A stretch of 64,000 nucleotides of DNA, from contig CP075494.1 of NCBI GenBank assembly GCA_021613535.1, positions 16,244,001 to 16,308,000 of the forward strand, written 5' to 3'. Positions 32,597 to 44,015 of the stretch are shown here, piece after piece. The first letter of the stretch is position 1, and every line of letters begins with the position of its first letter. A program made the position numbers and the translations under genes. The notes beneath the pieces were generated by a model, which made no database searches, was not told where the DNA came from, and saw nothing but the letters and a program-made list of their open reading frames with translations. This stretch comes from Adineta vaga (Eukaryota; Rotifera).

Positions 32597-32939
32597 CTTG
32601 AGGGTGGTGTGTTCTCTCATTCTCGCTTATAAGCAAAAGATAAGAAGAAGAAGAAGAAGAAGAAGAAATAGTTCCCTATATGAATGTTTTGCTCCATAAT
32701 AGATCTTTCTACAATTTATAAATTTTACATTCACTTGATAATCATAATTTAGTTTTGAAAGTGAGAACATGTGTCTGATGATCTTTAACTGATCACCACA
32801 TACGATGATCTATCGTGTTTGCCTATGATTTTAAATAATTTTGAATGACTATAAAATCTAAACAATCTGATGAGATTTCTGAACAAAGTCAGAACGCATC
32901 GTAGTGTGCTTGACTCGTCCACGCACCCTCAGAGGAAGA
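32597..32939. repeat. widely spaced pair of G-rich repeat ends around a (GAA)n run
   Basis: CTTGAGGGTGGTGTG at 32597-32611 and the inverse-sense GTCCACGCACCCTCAG at 32918-32933 face each other 300 bp apart. Between them is a GAA-repeat tract of about nine units at 32640-32668. They may be the two arms of one fold-back repeat opened by an insertion. Confidence 0.45.
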
Positions 32940-33300
32940 TCTTCTTTCGTTCATAAAACACATATATAGTTCCCATGCAAAAGATTGCTAACTAAAGATA
33001 CAGATTGGATTTCTCTTCTAATTTTAAACCCACTCCACAGTTACGCATGTGCTTTGATATTATCAACGGCATGTATAGGTTTGGATCATGCAATAGTGCC
33101 GACATCGTTCATGATAGATATCTTTCCATCGCTAAATAACCATCGTTTTATATCGTCATTGACATGTGCTCGAGCAAACGAAGTTTTGGCTTGTTCTTGC
33201 ATCGAAATGAGTGTTTTTTCACTTGTTGATGAGGATAAAGTTGGATAGTTCTGACGCTAACGCTTTTACCAGTCTCTTCGAATATGTCTAAGAAATGTGA
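32940..33300 (-). pseudogene. degenerate Tc1-like transposase fragment
   Basis: Minus strand from 33300 shows H-F-L-D-I-F-E-E-T-G-K-S-V-S-V-R-T-I-Q in one frame and then, in another, F-A-R-A-H-V-N-D-D-I-K-R-W-L-F-S-D-G-K followed (after a stop) by S-K-P-I-H-A-V-D-N-I-K-A-H. The order, a helix-turn-helix R-T-I-Q, a F-A-x-x-H block, a F-S-D catalytic Asp with E changed to G, and a K-P / I-K-A-H block, is that of Tc1-family DDE transposases. At least two frameshifts and two stops are present. It differs from the mariner-like remnant at 4400. Confidence 0.45.
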
Positions 33301-33633
33301 GCTAGTAAGTAGATTTAATTGTCTTCTTATATATAGTTTAACTCACGGTCTGTTCATATATATGAAGAAGAAAATATAGTAATGGATTATAAAGGAGAAC
33401 GAGCTAATAGGAAAAGGTAGTTTGTTTTTGTCCAAGGGAGACTGTGGATATGAGCATCATGTCAATTGCTCATCAAAATCATATCTATGTTTTTACACTC
33501 TCATCTTTACCCTAAAAACCGCTAATTAAAGTTGAGTTTGATTCTTTAAATCATAGAAAAATAAATCAAAAATTTATTGTTGTTAAACTTTTTGTTACCA
33601 TCTCACGACAACAATAACAACATAATCAAACGA
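33301..33633. other. no gene seen
   Basis: Short spacer next to the 3' end of the NACHT/WD gene. Confidence 0.4.
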
Positions 33634-36600
33634 TCAAAGAAGAGTACACGTATTCGAAGTAATTGGATGACTATTGAGAACTTTCAAATTTTGACTGCCC
33701 GCATTGGCCAATTGAACACCTTTCAACTGTTGCTGATCGTATTCAATAACTTTTCGACGAATATCACTTAGATCATGTTTAGTATGTTGTTTGTCGACTA
33801 TTGCTGTAGTCGTACTAGGAGATCTAGTGTCCGTTTCTTTCACGCGATCTTCTTCATTAAAGCCAACATCAGCAAATTTCGTATCAATATATTTGGAATC
33901 TTTCGATAATATATTCATGACGTCCGACTCAGTATCAACAGTGTCATTTGTATTACTCGGTGAATATCGCCCATAGAAATGACGAACTTGACAAAAAGCA
34001 CTGACAGGCCGTTCCCGCTCTTCTATTGTCCCTATACTATCACTTTCTTCTCTTGCATTAAACTCAACGTTGCTCTCTTTCATAATATCGTCATCGTCGT
34101 CATCGTCGTTGTCGTCGTCGTCATGGCTCGGCTTCATCCCAGCACATCTTTCTATGTGTTGTACCAATCTGATAGTTGCTGGTTGCATTTCACGGCAAGA
34201 ATTCCTTCAAAAAAAGATTTAATTTGTTTAAAACTCTATTCACGAGAAACATATTTAATAAGCTTATATATGTATAAAATCCTGTTCATTTTGTATAAAT
34301 GGCAAAGACTAACATAATCAATACTAGGCACTGACTCTTCTTTTCACTTGTCACATCTATAGAAAGGAGAAGAAGTATAAATCCAACCTTTGTGCTATAA
34401 ACGTTAACATACATTTGCAAGCGTATTTGACAAAATATTGTAAATTAAATCAAAGATTTAAAACTGTTCACTTCAATCTTTCGATAATATATCTCAAAGA
34501 TCGTATTTCGCAGAAATAAGATATTCGATGGTGAATGAATAATAAAAGAAAATATCTACCTGCTAGGTAATCTTTGAATTTTTTCTTGTATACTCGAATC
34601 ATTGGGATCAGCTATCATCAATGTCAGTAAACGTCGATCATTCATAGCTAAGACGATAAAATCATTATTTGCTTTCATTGATAAAACAAAATCGTAGAGA
34701 AATAATTTAGCTAATTGACGACAATCATTAATTCGATACATAAGTAAAATACGACGTTTACTTAGAGTGAATATGTAAGTTCCCGATGTATTCAAACACA
34801 TTTGTTCACATACATTTTCTAATTGAATCGATTTATAATGATTTTGCGAGCGAATATTATATAAATTGAGTAGATGTTGCTCATTGTTCACTGCTGCTAG
34901 ATAATCAACTGTAAAGCTAAACATATCGATTGTATCTAATGGAATCATTTTTATAGATCCATTCTTTTTCGATTCATCTAATTCAATATGACATAGGATG
35001 AGTAATTTATTATCGAAATGTAATAAAATAAAATCTTGAGTTTGTTCAGTTGAAATACTTTTTAAATGTCTGGATTTTAAATATGATGTCTGATCAATAT
35101 TGATATAGATTAAATATGTTTCTGTCCAGATTGTCATTGATTGTAAATCGTCTGCTAATACAACAAAGTGTTCTATTGAATCGAGAGTAATAATACAACT
35201 AAACATCATTGAACACTTGGTTTTCAATTGTATATCATTGGTTTTATTGAATATAATTTGTTGATTTTCATTTGATTGTTGAATAATCGAAAATAATAGA
35301 CCGGTATTAGTTAAGACAAGAAAATCACCATTTCGTGTTGAATGAACATTAATCGATGAATCAAGACAAAGATAGAAAATTGGTTGATTATGAAAAGATT
35401 GAGATGAATAAATTTCTATTCGATTATTAAATGTAATTATAAGTACAAAAATCACATTTCGATCTGATTTGCTTGATGTAAGTACAAATTTATCGATAGC
35501 AAAATTTTCTGAATAGAAACGTTTTGATTCAATCGATGTTGAATGTTGATATGACCAGAGTGTTAGTTCTCTAAAATAAGATTCGATACTTCTTTTAACG
35601 ACAATGATTCTCATTAAATTTATTCTATAGATTAAAATTACTTACCGTCTTTGATTATCAAGTGTTATTGCTATTTCATTATAAAGTTCAACAGTTTCGA
35701 TAATATTATTTGTACGTGCAAATGGTGGCATTTGTTTATATGCTTTACGTATTTGTGCAGTTTCATACATATGTATTGCTCCATTTTCCATTGAACATAA
35801 GAAAAGTGGTGCTAAAGAAAAATATGAAAGATATTTTTTAATTTATCATTTCAATAAACACAAAACAAACTCGATGCAATAACTGGTTTGATTGTAGTTA
35901 TAGGTGATGAACTAATATCAATAGAAACATATAATTCATATGTATGTAAATGATGATCTTCATTCATGGAATGCTTGTTACATTTCCAAACAAATATATC
36001 AATAATACCACCACGAGCTGTATAAATAGTATTTCGATTATTTTCATGAAATGAAACAATATCAAAATGTCCATCGATACATACATATGATAAATTCTTT
36101 TCTAAACATTTATGAATTACATACAAACTATAATCTGTTAATAATATACATAATAAAGAATTGACATTTAATTTATCTGTATCAGGTAATACAATACGTT
36201 TTATTGATTTTGATTTCAATAGAATATGAAATGTAATTGATAGTTTTATAATATCTTGATCAAATAAAAATTGTTTACTACCATTAATTGTTTTTAAATC
36301 TATATAAACAAAATCAATTGGAGTTATATTTTCATTGATATAAATCAAATATCTTCCATGATTAATAATTAAATTTAATTGTTGATCAATATAAATCGTC
36401 CCACGATGAGTAAATAATGATTGTGTCCAATCAATTATAGAATAAAAATGTATATGACCATCTTGACAAAGAATAACAATCATAGAATAAATATCGATAC
36501 AAAAGATTGTTTTTATTGGTGAAAATATTGAATCAATTCGAGTAAATAATCTATTATTTAGCAGATCCCAACATTCAACAGAATTACTATTCATTTCTGT

Positions 36601-39600
36601 TATAATACAAAGATTACGTTTTAAATTAAATATTTCTACTGTTACATAACCAATTAAAGATGTTCTCTCGAATTTTATATCATTGTGTATAGATATAAAA
36701 TAGATATGATGAAATGAATTGAGAAGAAAATAAAATTGTTGAGAATTTTTAGTAGATTGTTCGTCTAAATGATTGATTGTAGTTAAATTTAAATAGGGTT
36801 CATTTAATTTTGGTAATTGAACATCGAATGATGTATGTCCAGATGTCATATCGATAACAATAATACGATCTGATAGAGTAACAGCTACCATTTGATCACG
36901 TGTAATATCGATGATCGAGACTGATGTTGTATGTTTATTCATTGAATAGACTAAGCCGCTACCCGGCGGTCGCATTTGACAATAAGGTACAATTAAAGCA
37001 CAATGATCAATACTTTTTTCATCAAATTGTTTCAATAGATCAGTTATATAAGATTTAATACCAAATAAACTAAGAAGACGAGATGAAAATTCAAATGCAT
37101 AATTATTTGGATATTCTTGAAGTAAATGACCGATGATGATATAAACCATAAATAATATATTAATTTCTATTTTCATATCGATTACTTCTTTGGGTAATTT
37201 AGATGTTGAAATTTCTTTAAAATGTTGCATTAAATGTGTTATATCATTGTATTCGGAACATTGTATTTTAGCATCTATAGAAATATTGAAACAGAAAAAA
37301 AATTGTTGAAAGAAAAAGATGTCCTTACACATGAATGGATAGTTGAAAAAGACTTCTTTAACAACGATCGGTATAGCTACATTTGGTGATAGTTTACATA
37401 AGAATTGTGGTAATTCGTTAAGTTTTCGTTTATTATATTGAACTTGACCGTTAACATCAATGAATTCGATTGGTTGTGATGCAACCAATCGATTTGCTTG
37501 AATTTCTCCGGAAGATTTCATCAAATGATATTTATCGATTAACTTTTGATTGCTAATTTTTAATGGTTTATTTTTTCCTTTCCATGTTTCATTGTATAAA
37601 TCGATCATATTACCAAAAATGATTCTTTTTTCTGTTTCATCTAATTTTGAAAGAAATTGTTCATTTGCAACTTCAATAAAACGACGATGATACCTTAAAC
37701 ATATTTTAAAATGTTAATAATTATTTCAAAATCAAACTTTGTCAATCTCTTACCAAAATATCACCGATGAATCATCAACTTCTTTTTCCGTTATATATTC
37801 ATCCATATCATTTCGAATTCTTGTCCATAAAATTCCTGGTAAACGTTGAATAGGTGGTATATAATGTTCAAAAACACCTTTAAGAACATCATCATCAAGT
37901 GAAAGTACATCTTCTAATTCGTTTTGACTAATACCATTTCGACAAGCAGTCATATAACAAAGTGCACGACGAAATAAAATACTATTATGTTTAGTTTCTA
38001 AATGATTAAATAAATATCGAATACAATCATCGACATTACGACATGTTTTCAATTGATCATCAATTGGATCATATGAATGCCATGTACATATAATATCGAA
38101 AGCAAGTTTCATAAATAAAGGTACTATTTCAATTTGTTCTTTCATCCATTGTTGAACAAATAAACGTTGTTCATTACTTAATGAACGTTGTTTTACTTTT
38201 AACCATACATTATAAATTATTTCTACAGTTTGGGCTTCGAATGGTGGAACTAAAATAAGTAAACGTTCAATATTTTCTATTGATGATTGATTATAATCGA
38301 GGATATATTTTAAATTTGATAATATACCACCATGACTAGGTAATGTTGAAATAATACATTTGATATTTTTTGGAAAAGATTTTATTAACCATTGACAATC
38401 ATATGCATCGATTTCAAGTTGATCAAGTGAATCAAGTAAAATTATAAGATATTCATTTTTAGGAATTTTAAGAAATAAATTCGTTTCTAGTTGATGTCGT
38501 AATTGAAGAACATCGGGATAGATTTCCATTGATAAATTATATAATTTACAAATTTGTTCAGATATTGAAAGAAGTGTTTTATATATTGTTGATGAAGAAG
38601 GTGTTGTTCTATACAGAGATAGACAATTCGGTAATATATATATATAGAACATCATTAAAGGGAAAATAGAATACATACCCAAGAAAACGTAGAATCACTG
38701 AAACAGATCGATTCGACCACCATTTCAAAACCTAATCATTTTTATTGATAAAAAATATATCTTTATTATTTAGGATACATAAAGTAAATAAGATTGTTTT
38801 ATATCTGACATAATATACATACTTCAATCGCAGTTTTAGCTAATACACTTGTTTTACCACAACCTGAATCTCCATATACAATACATGCACGATTTTCTGT
38901 TTCATTCATTATATATTCTTTTAACTATACGAGAAGATTGAATTAGTATTTTGATGTTAAAATATCTCTTACTCGATGAAGAACATCGATTCGACCATGA
39001 AATTTTGTCACATATGTTTTACACTGAATTGCATGTTCTAATATTTCATGTTGTAATGGATCAGAAACAATCGAAATATGAGATTGAACACATTGATCAA
39101 TTTGTTCCTTAATTGCACGATAAAAATCTTTAGTAAATTGATCAATATATGTACTATGATCTTCTCGATTAATTCCATTTGATGTCCAATGAACTTTATA
39201 TGAGAATATATTTGATGATTGTAATCGATTTGGTATACGAGAATATTTTAAATTATTGAGTAAATTTTCAGCTTCACTATCGACTATAGGTTTCCCGTCT
39301 GTCGAATAATTCATATCGATATATTTTGATACTTTACTATCAGATAAATGATCGTGAATATTTTCAATTTCACGTAAAAAACATAGTGTACGTTGATTTG
39401 CATCAGATGCTGTTAGAATACCTTCGACAATTTCTTTTTCGGTAACTAAATTTGATAATCAGAAATGATTCTAATAAAAGAAATTTATTCGTACTTGATA
39501 TAAAGAAAGTATCATATTCATCTTTTTGAATCTGTCCTTGTTTAAAACATTTGGCTGCTGTTTGACGAAGACAAGTACGAATACGATTATTTATTTTTTT

Positions 39601-40416
39601 CCATTTTTGTTCGGCTTCTTTCATTTTTTCTGTATCCTAAATAACAAAAACTACGATTATTAGTATAGTGATTCGATTATTTTACTGATGATAATATATC
39701 TGATAAAACCGATGAAATTGAACGAAGTACATAAATCGATGGTAGACAATTCGAATCGAGTTGGTACCATTGAGAAAGTAGTTGAGCATCATCCTTATCA
39801 TCGGCATTTAAACAAATAACCTTGTATAGTAATTCGAAGAGTGTTGCGGGAATTGTTGCAGGTATTGGTCGAGAACCGTAACGATGGCTTAGCAAAACCT
39901 ATTCATATACATATTCGAATGAATTACGAAACGAACTGAAGGGGCCACAAACTGATTTGCAGTCAGAAATCAGTTTGTTCCTCGTTGCTAACGCCTAATA
40001 GATGAGAACTAACCACAAAATTTGTAGCAATGGAATATTTTTTACATAATTCAATTTCACGTAGACATATCTGAACTTCACTGTGATTGTTACTTGATTC
40101 TGTTTGAATTCCCCATCGCATATCAACATACTAGAATTGAAAATCAAAGATGAATCATATTGAACGAAACACAAACCTGAAATTCTAGACGATACTTTTC
40201 TCGACAATAATCTTTCAATTTAGGAAAAACAATATCGATTAACGAGTCTCGTTCAATAAGTGTGTCTAAAAGAAAACATTACATTATCATTCATATACAG
40301 ATAGATTTCATACCTGAAAATGTTGAACTCAGAAAAACGCGTACGACTTTTGATCGAACATCAGAAATCTCGTCACAATGTCCTCTTAAAATGTCTATAG
40401 ATTTGATTGACTGCAT
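33634..40416 (-). CDS. NACHT and WD-repeat protein, NWD1-like, 13 exons
   Basis: STAND-type ATPase with a WD propeller; human NWD1 has this architecture. Exons from ATG 40416: 40314-40416, 40177-40265, 40014-40130, 39686-39898, 39495-39636, 38973-39445, 38823-38924, 38679-38731, 37754-38608, 35871-37693, 35646-35811, 34560-35570, 33634-34204. They sum to 5718 bp, 1905 aa, and every junction keeps phase. N-terminal DUF4062-like domain at residues 24-110: V-R-V-F-L-S-S-T-F-S-D-T, I-E-R-D, V-D-M-R-W-G-I. Walker A G-D-S-G-C-G-K-T at about 397-404; Walker B L-I-I-L-L-D-S-L-D at about 490. The C-terminal 1100 residues contain degenerate WD repeats (for example DNQRRELTLWS). The last exon adds an acidic tail with a D-rich run (H-D-D-D-D-N-D-D-D-D-D-D-D). 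Introns are mostly 44-110 bp, the last 355 bp. No lesion was found. Confidence 0.9.
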
Positions 40417-41078
40417 AATTCCACAACAGAAGAGTAGTATTTGTACAGAATAAAATTAGTTCAAGAATTTTATCAAAAAAAAACCAGAGAAAAGAGTTGA
40501 CATGTTTGTCATGTTTGTCTTGGAGAAACCTCAACAATGGTGCAACAGATATCCGTCTATATTTTTTTTCTGAAATCGTGATAGAAATGTTATGACCAAA
40601 CAATTTGGCTAATGGGATTATCGTAGAGGCAAGATCAATCACTTAGTACAAGAAATAGAAAGTTTTATGATGAATTGTTTGTAATCCATGTATAAAAAAA
40701 GAAAAATTAAGAATATTCTAACGCATAGACGGCGTAGCCATTAGGTCTGAGCAGGCTCAATACAAGGAATAAATTTTCCATAATTGTTTTCTAATTCTCG
40801 TTTTTGATAGATGGCGCATTCTTACAAGGTCAATCCAATCGTTTTTTTTACATAGGTATCCATCTGCGAAGAACCGGTAAATAGAAAGCATTGGAATAAT
40901 TCCTTCAATGCGCGTGTGTAAGAGTGAGAGATGAATATGAGGACCGTTTTCGGAAAGCTATTTAAAAGCACATGTCTTTCCTCTTTTTTACTTCCAAAAA
41001 ATGCACGAACATAATCTCACTAGTTCAAGTATTGAAATATAATACTTGAATAACTGAATTCAACTTTCGAGTTTGACA
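40417..41078. other. no gene seen
   Basis: 5' flank of the NACHT/WD gene, probably including its promoter; no motif could be assigned. Confidence 0.4.
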
Positions 41079-41999
41079 CTACTGCATTTGTGCTAATAAA
41101 TGACCAGCTTGATATGCTAATTGATGCATATAAGAATAAATTTCACTTTCACTTTCATTAGCAATTGTTTGACGAAAATCTAATGCATCTGATATTGTTA
41201 AATATGCACTATAATCTTTCGTACCAAGCCAGAAAAATTCATCTTGAAATGATTCTAAATATCCAAATGATGTTATTATTGGATGAATTAAATTTTGAAA
41301 ATCTTTTTTTACATATAATAAAGAAGCACTTCGATGAGTATATAACCATTTATGTGCATTTGTAACATAAAAATCAGGATCAAGTTTTTTTAAATCAATA
41401 GAAATAGCTCCAATTGTATGTGCACCATCAACAAGAGTTAAAATACCTTTTTGACGAAAAAATTTTATCATTATTTCAATATCAAATAGAATAGCTGGTA
41501 CGGAACTAATATGATCAAAAACTATTGATTTAACATTTTTTATCCTATCTAAAGTATCTTGAGTTGTTTTTAATAATAAATCAGTATTCTGAATTGTTTG
41601 ATGATCTAAAACAATTTCTATACATTGTTCTGCAGTAAGTATTTCACTTGAAATATATTGTAAAGTTAATTTAACCATTCCATATGCAATATTATAATAT
41701 AGAATAATTTCATTTGAATGAAATTTTAAAGATTTTAAAATTGTATTAATTCCAGTTGAAGCATTTTCAAGAATAACTATATCATCGGAATCACAATTAA
41801 CATATTTACTAAGTCTTTCTCGTAATTTTTTCATTTCAATTTGAATTTCATGACGAAACCAACGATCTGGATTATATTCAGCTTTCATTTGATATTCATG
41901 AAGTTTTTCATGAACATATTTTGGTGCTGATCCATATGAACCATGATTGATATTTATATAAGATGGATCAAGTGAAAAGTGGTAATAATGAATGTCCAA
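41079..41999 (-). pseudogene. class V PLP aminotransferase (cysteine-desulfurase / isopenicillin-epimerase-like), both ends missing
   Basis: Fold-type I PLP enzyme. The core is clear: N-I-N-H-G-S-Y-G-S-A-P at the substrate/PLP entry, W-F-R-H-E-I, N-A-S-T-G-I-N-T for phosphate binding, F-D-H-I-S-S-V-P, V-D-G-A-H-T-I-G (the PLP Asp and His) and the lysine motif N-A-H-K-W-L-Y-T. However, no in-frame ATG exists at the 5' end (the frame is open through 41999 from a TTG and upstream only to unrelated sequence), a likely N-terminal G-H-S-L-L-P block is one base out of frame, and the protein stops at about 307 codons whereas the family has about 400-430. The hAT MITE lies 69 bp upstream of the last homologous codon. 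The gene is probably a truncated relic, though a spliced first exon cannot be excluded. Confidence 0.7.
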
Positions 42000-42060
42000 A
42001 TGAATAAAACATATGTAATGATGTTTCCTTTCATGTTCGTTTAAAATGAAAATAAATTAT

Positions 42061-42221
42061 TTCGTTTTCAGGGGCGTCCCGAGGGGGGGCGCGTGGGGCG
42101 TAACGCCCCCTGCTTCGGGAAAATTTTTGTTTTTTTTGCTCGCCAAAATTTTTTGCAGCAGAAAAAAAAATTTTTTTCGGAAAATTTTCAAAAATTTTTC
42201 GCTGCGCCCCCTGTTCGTTTT
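42061..42221. mobile_element. hAT-type MITE with 8-bp target-site duplication
   Basis: The element is 42069-42213 (145 bp). It starts CAGGGGCGTCCCGAGG and ends with the inverse of CAGGGGGCGCAGCG, matching hAT terminal repeats that begin CAGGG. The 8-bp duplication TTCGTTTT flanks it at 42061-42068 and 42214-42221, the exact size used by hAT transposases. It has no coding capacity. Its GC-rich ends stand out sharply from the AT-rich surroundings. Its interior is a run of A/T-rich inverted pieces (AAAATTTTT repeated), so it can fold back almost completely. Confidence 0.92.
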
Positions 42222-42617
42222 ATAGTTCTTCTTCTTATCTTCTTTAATAAAAATGTCGAGTTTTATGACAATCAACATTTATATCAAATCACTTGATTTA
42301 TTGTTATAGAATTTCAGAAATAGAAATGAAAAAGAAAACTGATTATAAATCACAAGAAGGTTAAGGTCAATAAACTGACTAATTATGTTTATTTGGTCGA
42401 TTTATTTGATGAATGTCATTATACCCATTGATGACACGTCGCATAGGGGAGAGAAGACAATAGAATATTATACTTGACAATTTGCAACATACACAGGAAA
42501 AGAACAAGAAATTGAATCAATTAAAGAATATATTAACATGAGATTGTCAATAAGATATCAATTGAAGATTGATAACAGGAATAGTATAGAAAAGAATGGA
42601 ATTTTTTTTGAAGCTAT
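42222..42617. other. no gene seen
   Basis: AT-rich spacer between the MITE and the tRNA-like element. Confidence 0.45.
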
Positions 42618-42774
42618 CTGTCGAATAACAAAACCGTCGAAAAATACAGTTTCGAGTGGGAATCGAATCCAGCAATCCTGAGACTGACTTTCCGGACTAG
42701 CACTCAGACCATTGAGCTATCAAAACACACACTCCACATGTATTTATCGACGATATTGTTTTGTTGTTCGATAG
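42618..42774. repeat. inverted repeat enclosing a tRNA-like sequence
   Basis: CTGTCGAATAACAAAAC at 42618-42634 and its near-inverse GTTTTGTTGTTCGATAG at 42758-42774 form outer arms; inside them CGTCGAAAAATACA and its near-inverse TGTATTTATCGACG extend the pairing. The tRNA-like sequence fills the loop. No clear target-site duplication is visible. Confidence 0.7.
42649..42726 (-). tRNA. tRNA-like sequence, probably a pseudogene
   Basis: Minus strand, 78 nt. Acceptor arms GTTTTGA and TCGAAAC pair over seven bases (one G-T). The A box TAGCTCAATGGTCTGAGTGC and B box GGATTCGATTCC fit RNA polymerase III promoters. A D arm GCTC/GAGT forms. The anticodon arm is poor: C-T-A-G-T / G-T-C-A-G with one mismatch, and the loop CCGGAAA has C where U33 is invariant; it would give anticodon GGA (Ser). 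The T stem has two mismatches, and the long variable arm expected of tRNA-Ser is absent. A decayed tRNA or tRNA-derived head of a short element fits best. Confidence 0.5.
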
Positions 42775-42836
42775 AAAGTGTGAGTAACCAGTTAAACCAG
42801 ACAATACTCACTAGACGCTAAGCGTTATAATATTAA

Positions 42837-42890
42837 TGTGGGTGTGGGTTAGTTCTCTCTGTACATTCACCTACACCCCCACCCTCACTC
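42837..42890. repeat. fold-back G-rich repeat (copy m)
   Basis: ATGTGGGTGTGGGTTAG on the left and CTACACCCCCACCCTCAC on the right, about 270 bp upstream of the interrupted GPCR gene. Confidence 0.8.
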
Positions 42891-44003
42891 TCAATGTATT
42901 TCTTCGTTTATATTTAAATATCCATAGTTAATACTAATTGCACAAAAATTAGATGCATCAAGTAGGTAATTATGTTTATATGTCGCTTATGACTGAACAT
43001 CTGTCACAATTTTCAAATCAAGTCAATAACTTTCAAAAAAAAGTGTCAAGTCAAGTATGACTTGACTTCTCATCGCTGCCAGCAAGCTGACAAGTAATGA
43101 GTTCAATTTGAGAATAAAAAAGAAAATGTTTTTAATATATTTCATTCTATTTAAGAAATGTCTTCAATTGCTGAAATCCTCAATACAATACCTCGTTGGC
43201 TTAATTATCTTCTTGCAATACCAATGATTATATTTGGTATGATTGGAGTAATATTAACAATTTTAATTTTTCTACGACAACGAACATTTTGGCGTAATCC
43301 AACAATAACATATTTACTTGCAGGTTCAATATTAACATCAATACATTTACCAACAATTTATTTTCCAATTGTTTTAGCTGATGGATTTAATATAATTATT
43401 TATAATAAAAATGATATAGTTTGTTGTTGTTTTTATTATTTCTTTTATGTAACAACAGTATCAGCTATTTATTTTCCATGTTGGACTGCATTTGATCAAT
43501 ATGAAAGTACAAGTCATCGAGCTGAATTTCGATATCACTGGAATTCTATTCGATTTGTTCGTTTTGTTATATGTGGAACAATTCTATTTTGGTTAATTTT
43601 ATATTTCCCTATTCTTTTTACAACAAGACGTGTTAATGGTATATGTTTAATAACAATTCATGAATATCGAATATTAAATAATTATATTTTAATTCCAATA
43701 TTTTTTACAGTAATTCCAGCTATATTAATTCTTATTTTTATTCGAGGAACAATTGAAAATCTTCGTCAAATTCGAATTCTAAATCAACATGGTCGATTAC
43801 AAAAACAAATTCGGCGAATGTTAATTCCATGATTAATTATTCTTTTTATTTCAATATTTCCATTTGGAATTGAATCAATTTATTCTCGAGCAACAAGCAC
43901 AATATATAAAACAGATATTCGATTAGCATGGGAACGTTTAATTATACATATTTTTCGTTTATTATTTCATGTAGATTTTTTTAGTACTGTTTATATTTAT
44001 TTC

Positions 44004-44015
44004 TATATGTCAAGT
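44004..44015 (+). repeat. target-site duplication, left (12 bp)
   Basis: TATATGTCAAGT, repeated at 46005-46016 after the poly(A) tail. Confidence 0.9.

Noticed and set aside
32985-33248. 87-codon plus-strand open frame
   Set aside because: The minus strand carries transposase-like motifs in the same place; the plus-strand frame has no domain.
33979-34317. 112-codon plus-strand open frame with a Val/Ile run
   Set aside because: Mirror of the Asp-rich tail of the NACHT/WD gene; the minus-strand exon keeps phase with its neighbour.
42069-42213. GC-rich island considered as bacterial DNA or an rRNA piece
   Set aside because: The CAGGG ends and perfect 8-bp duplication identify it as a hAT MITE.
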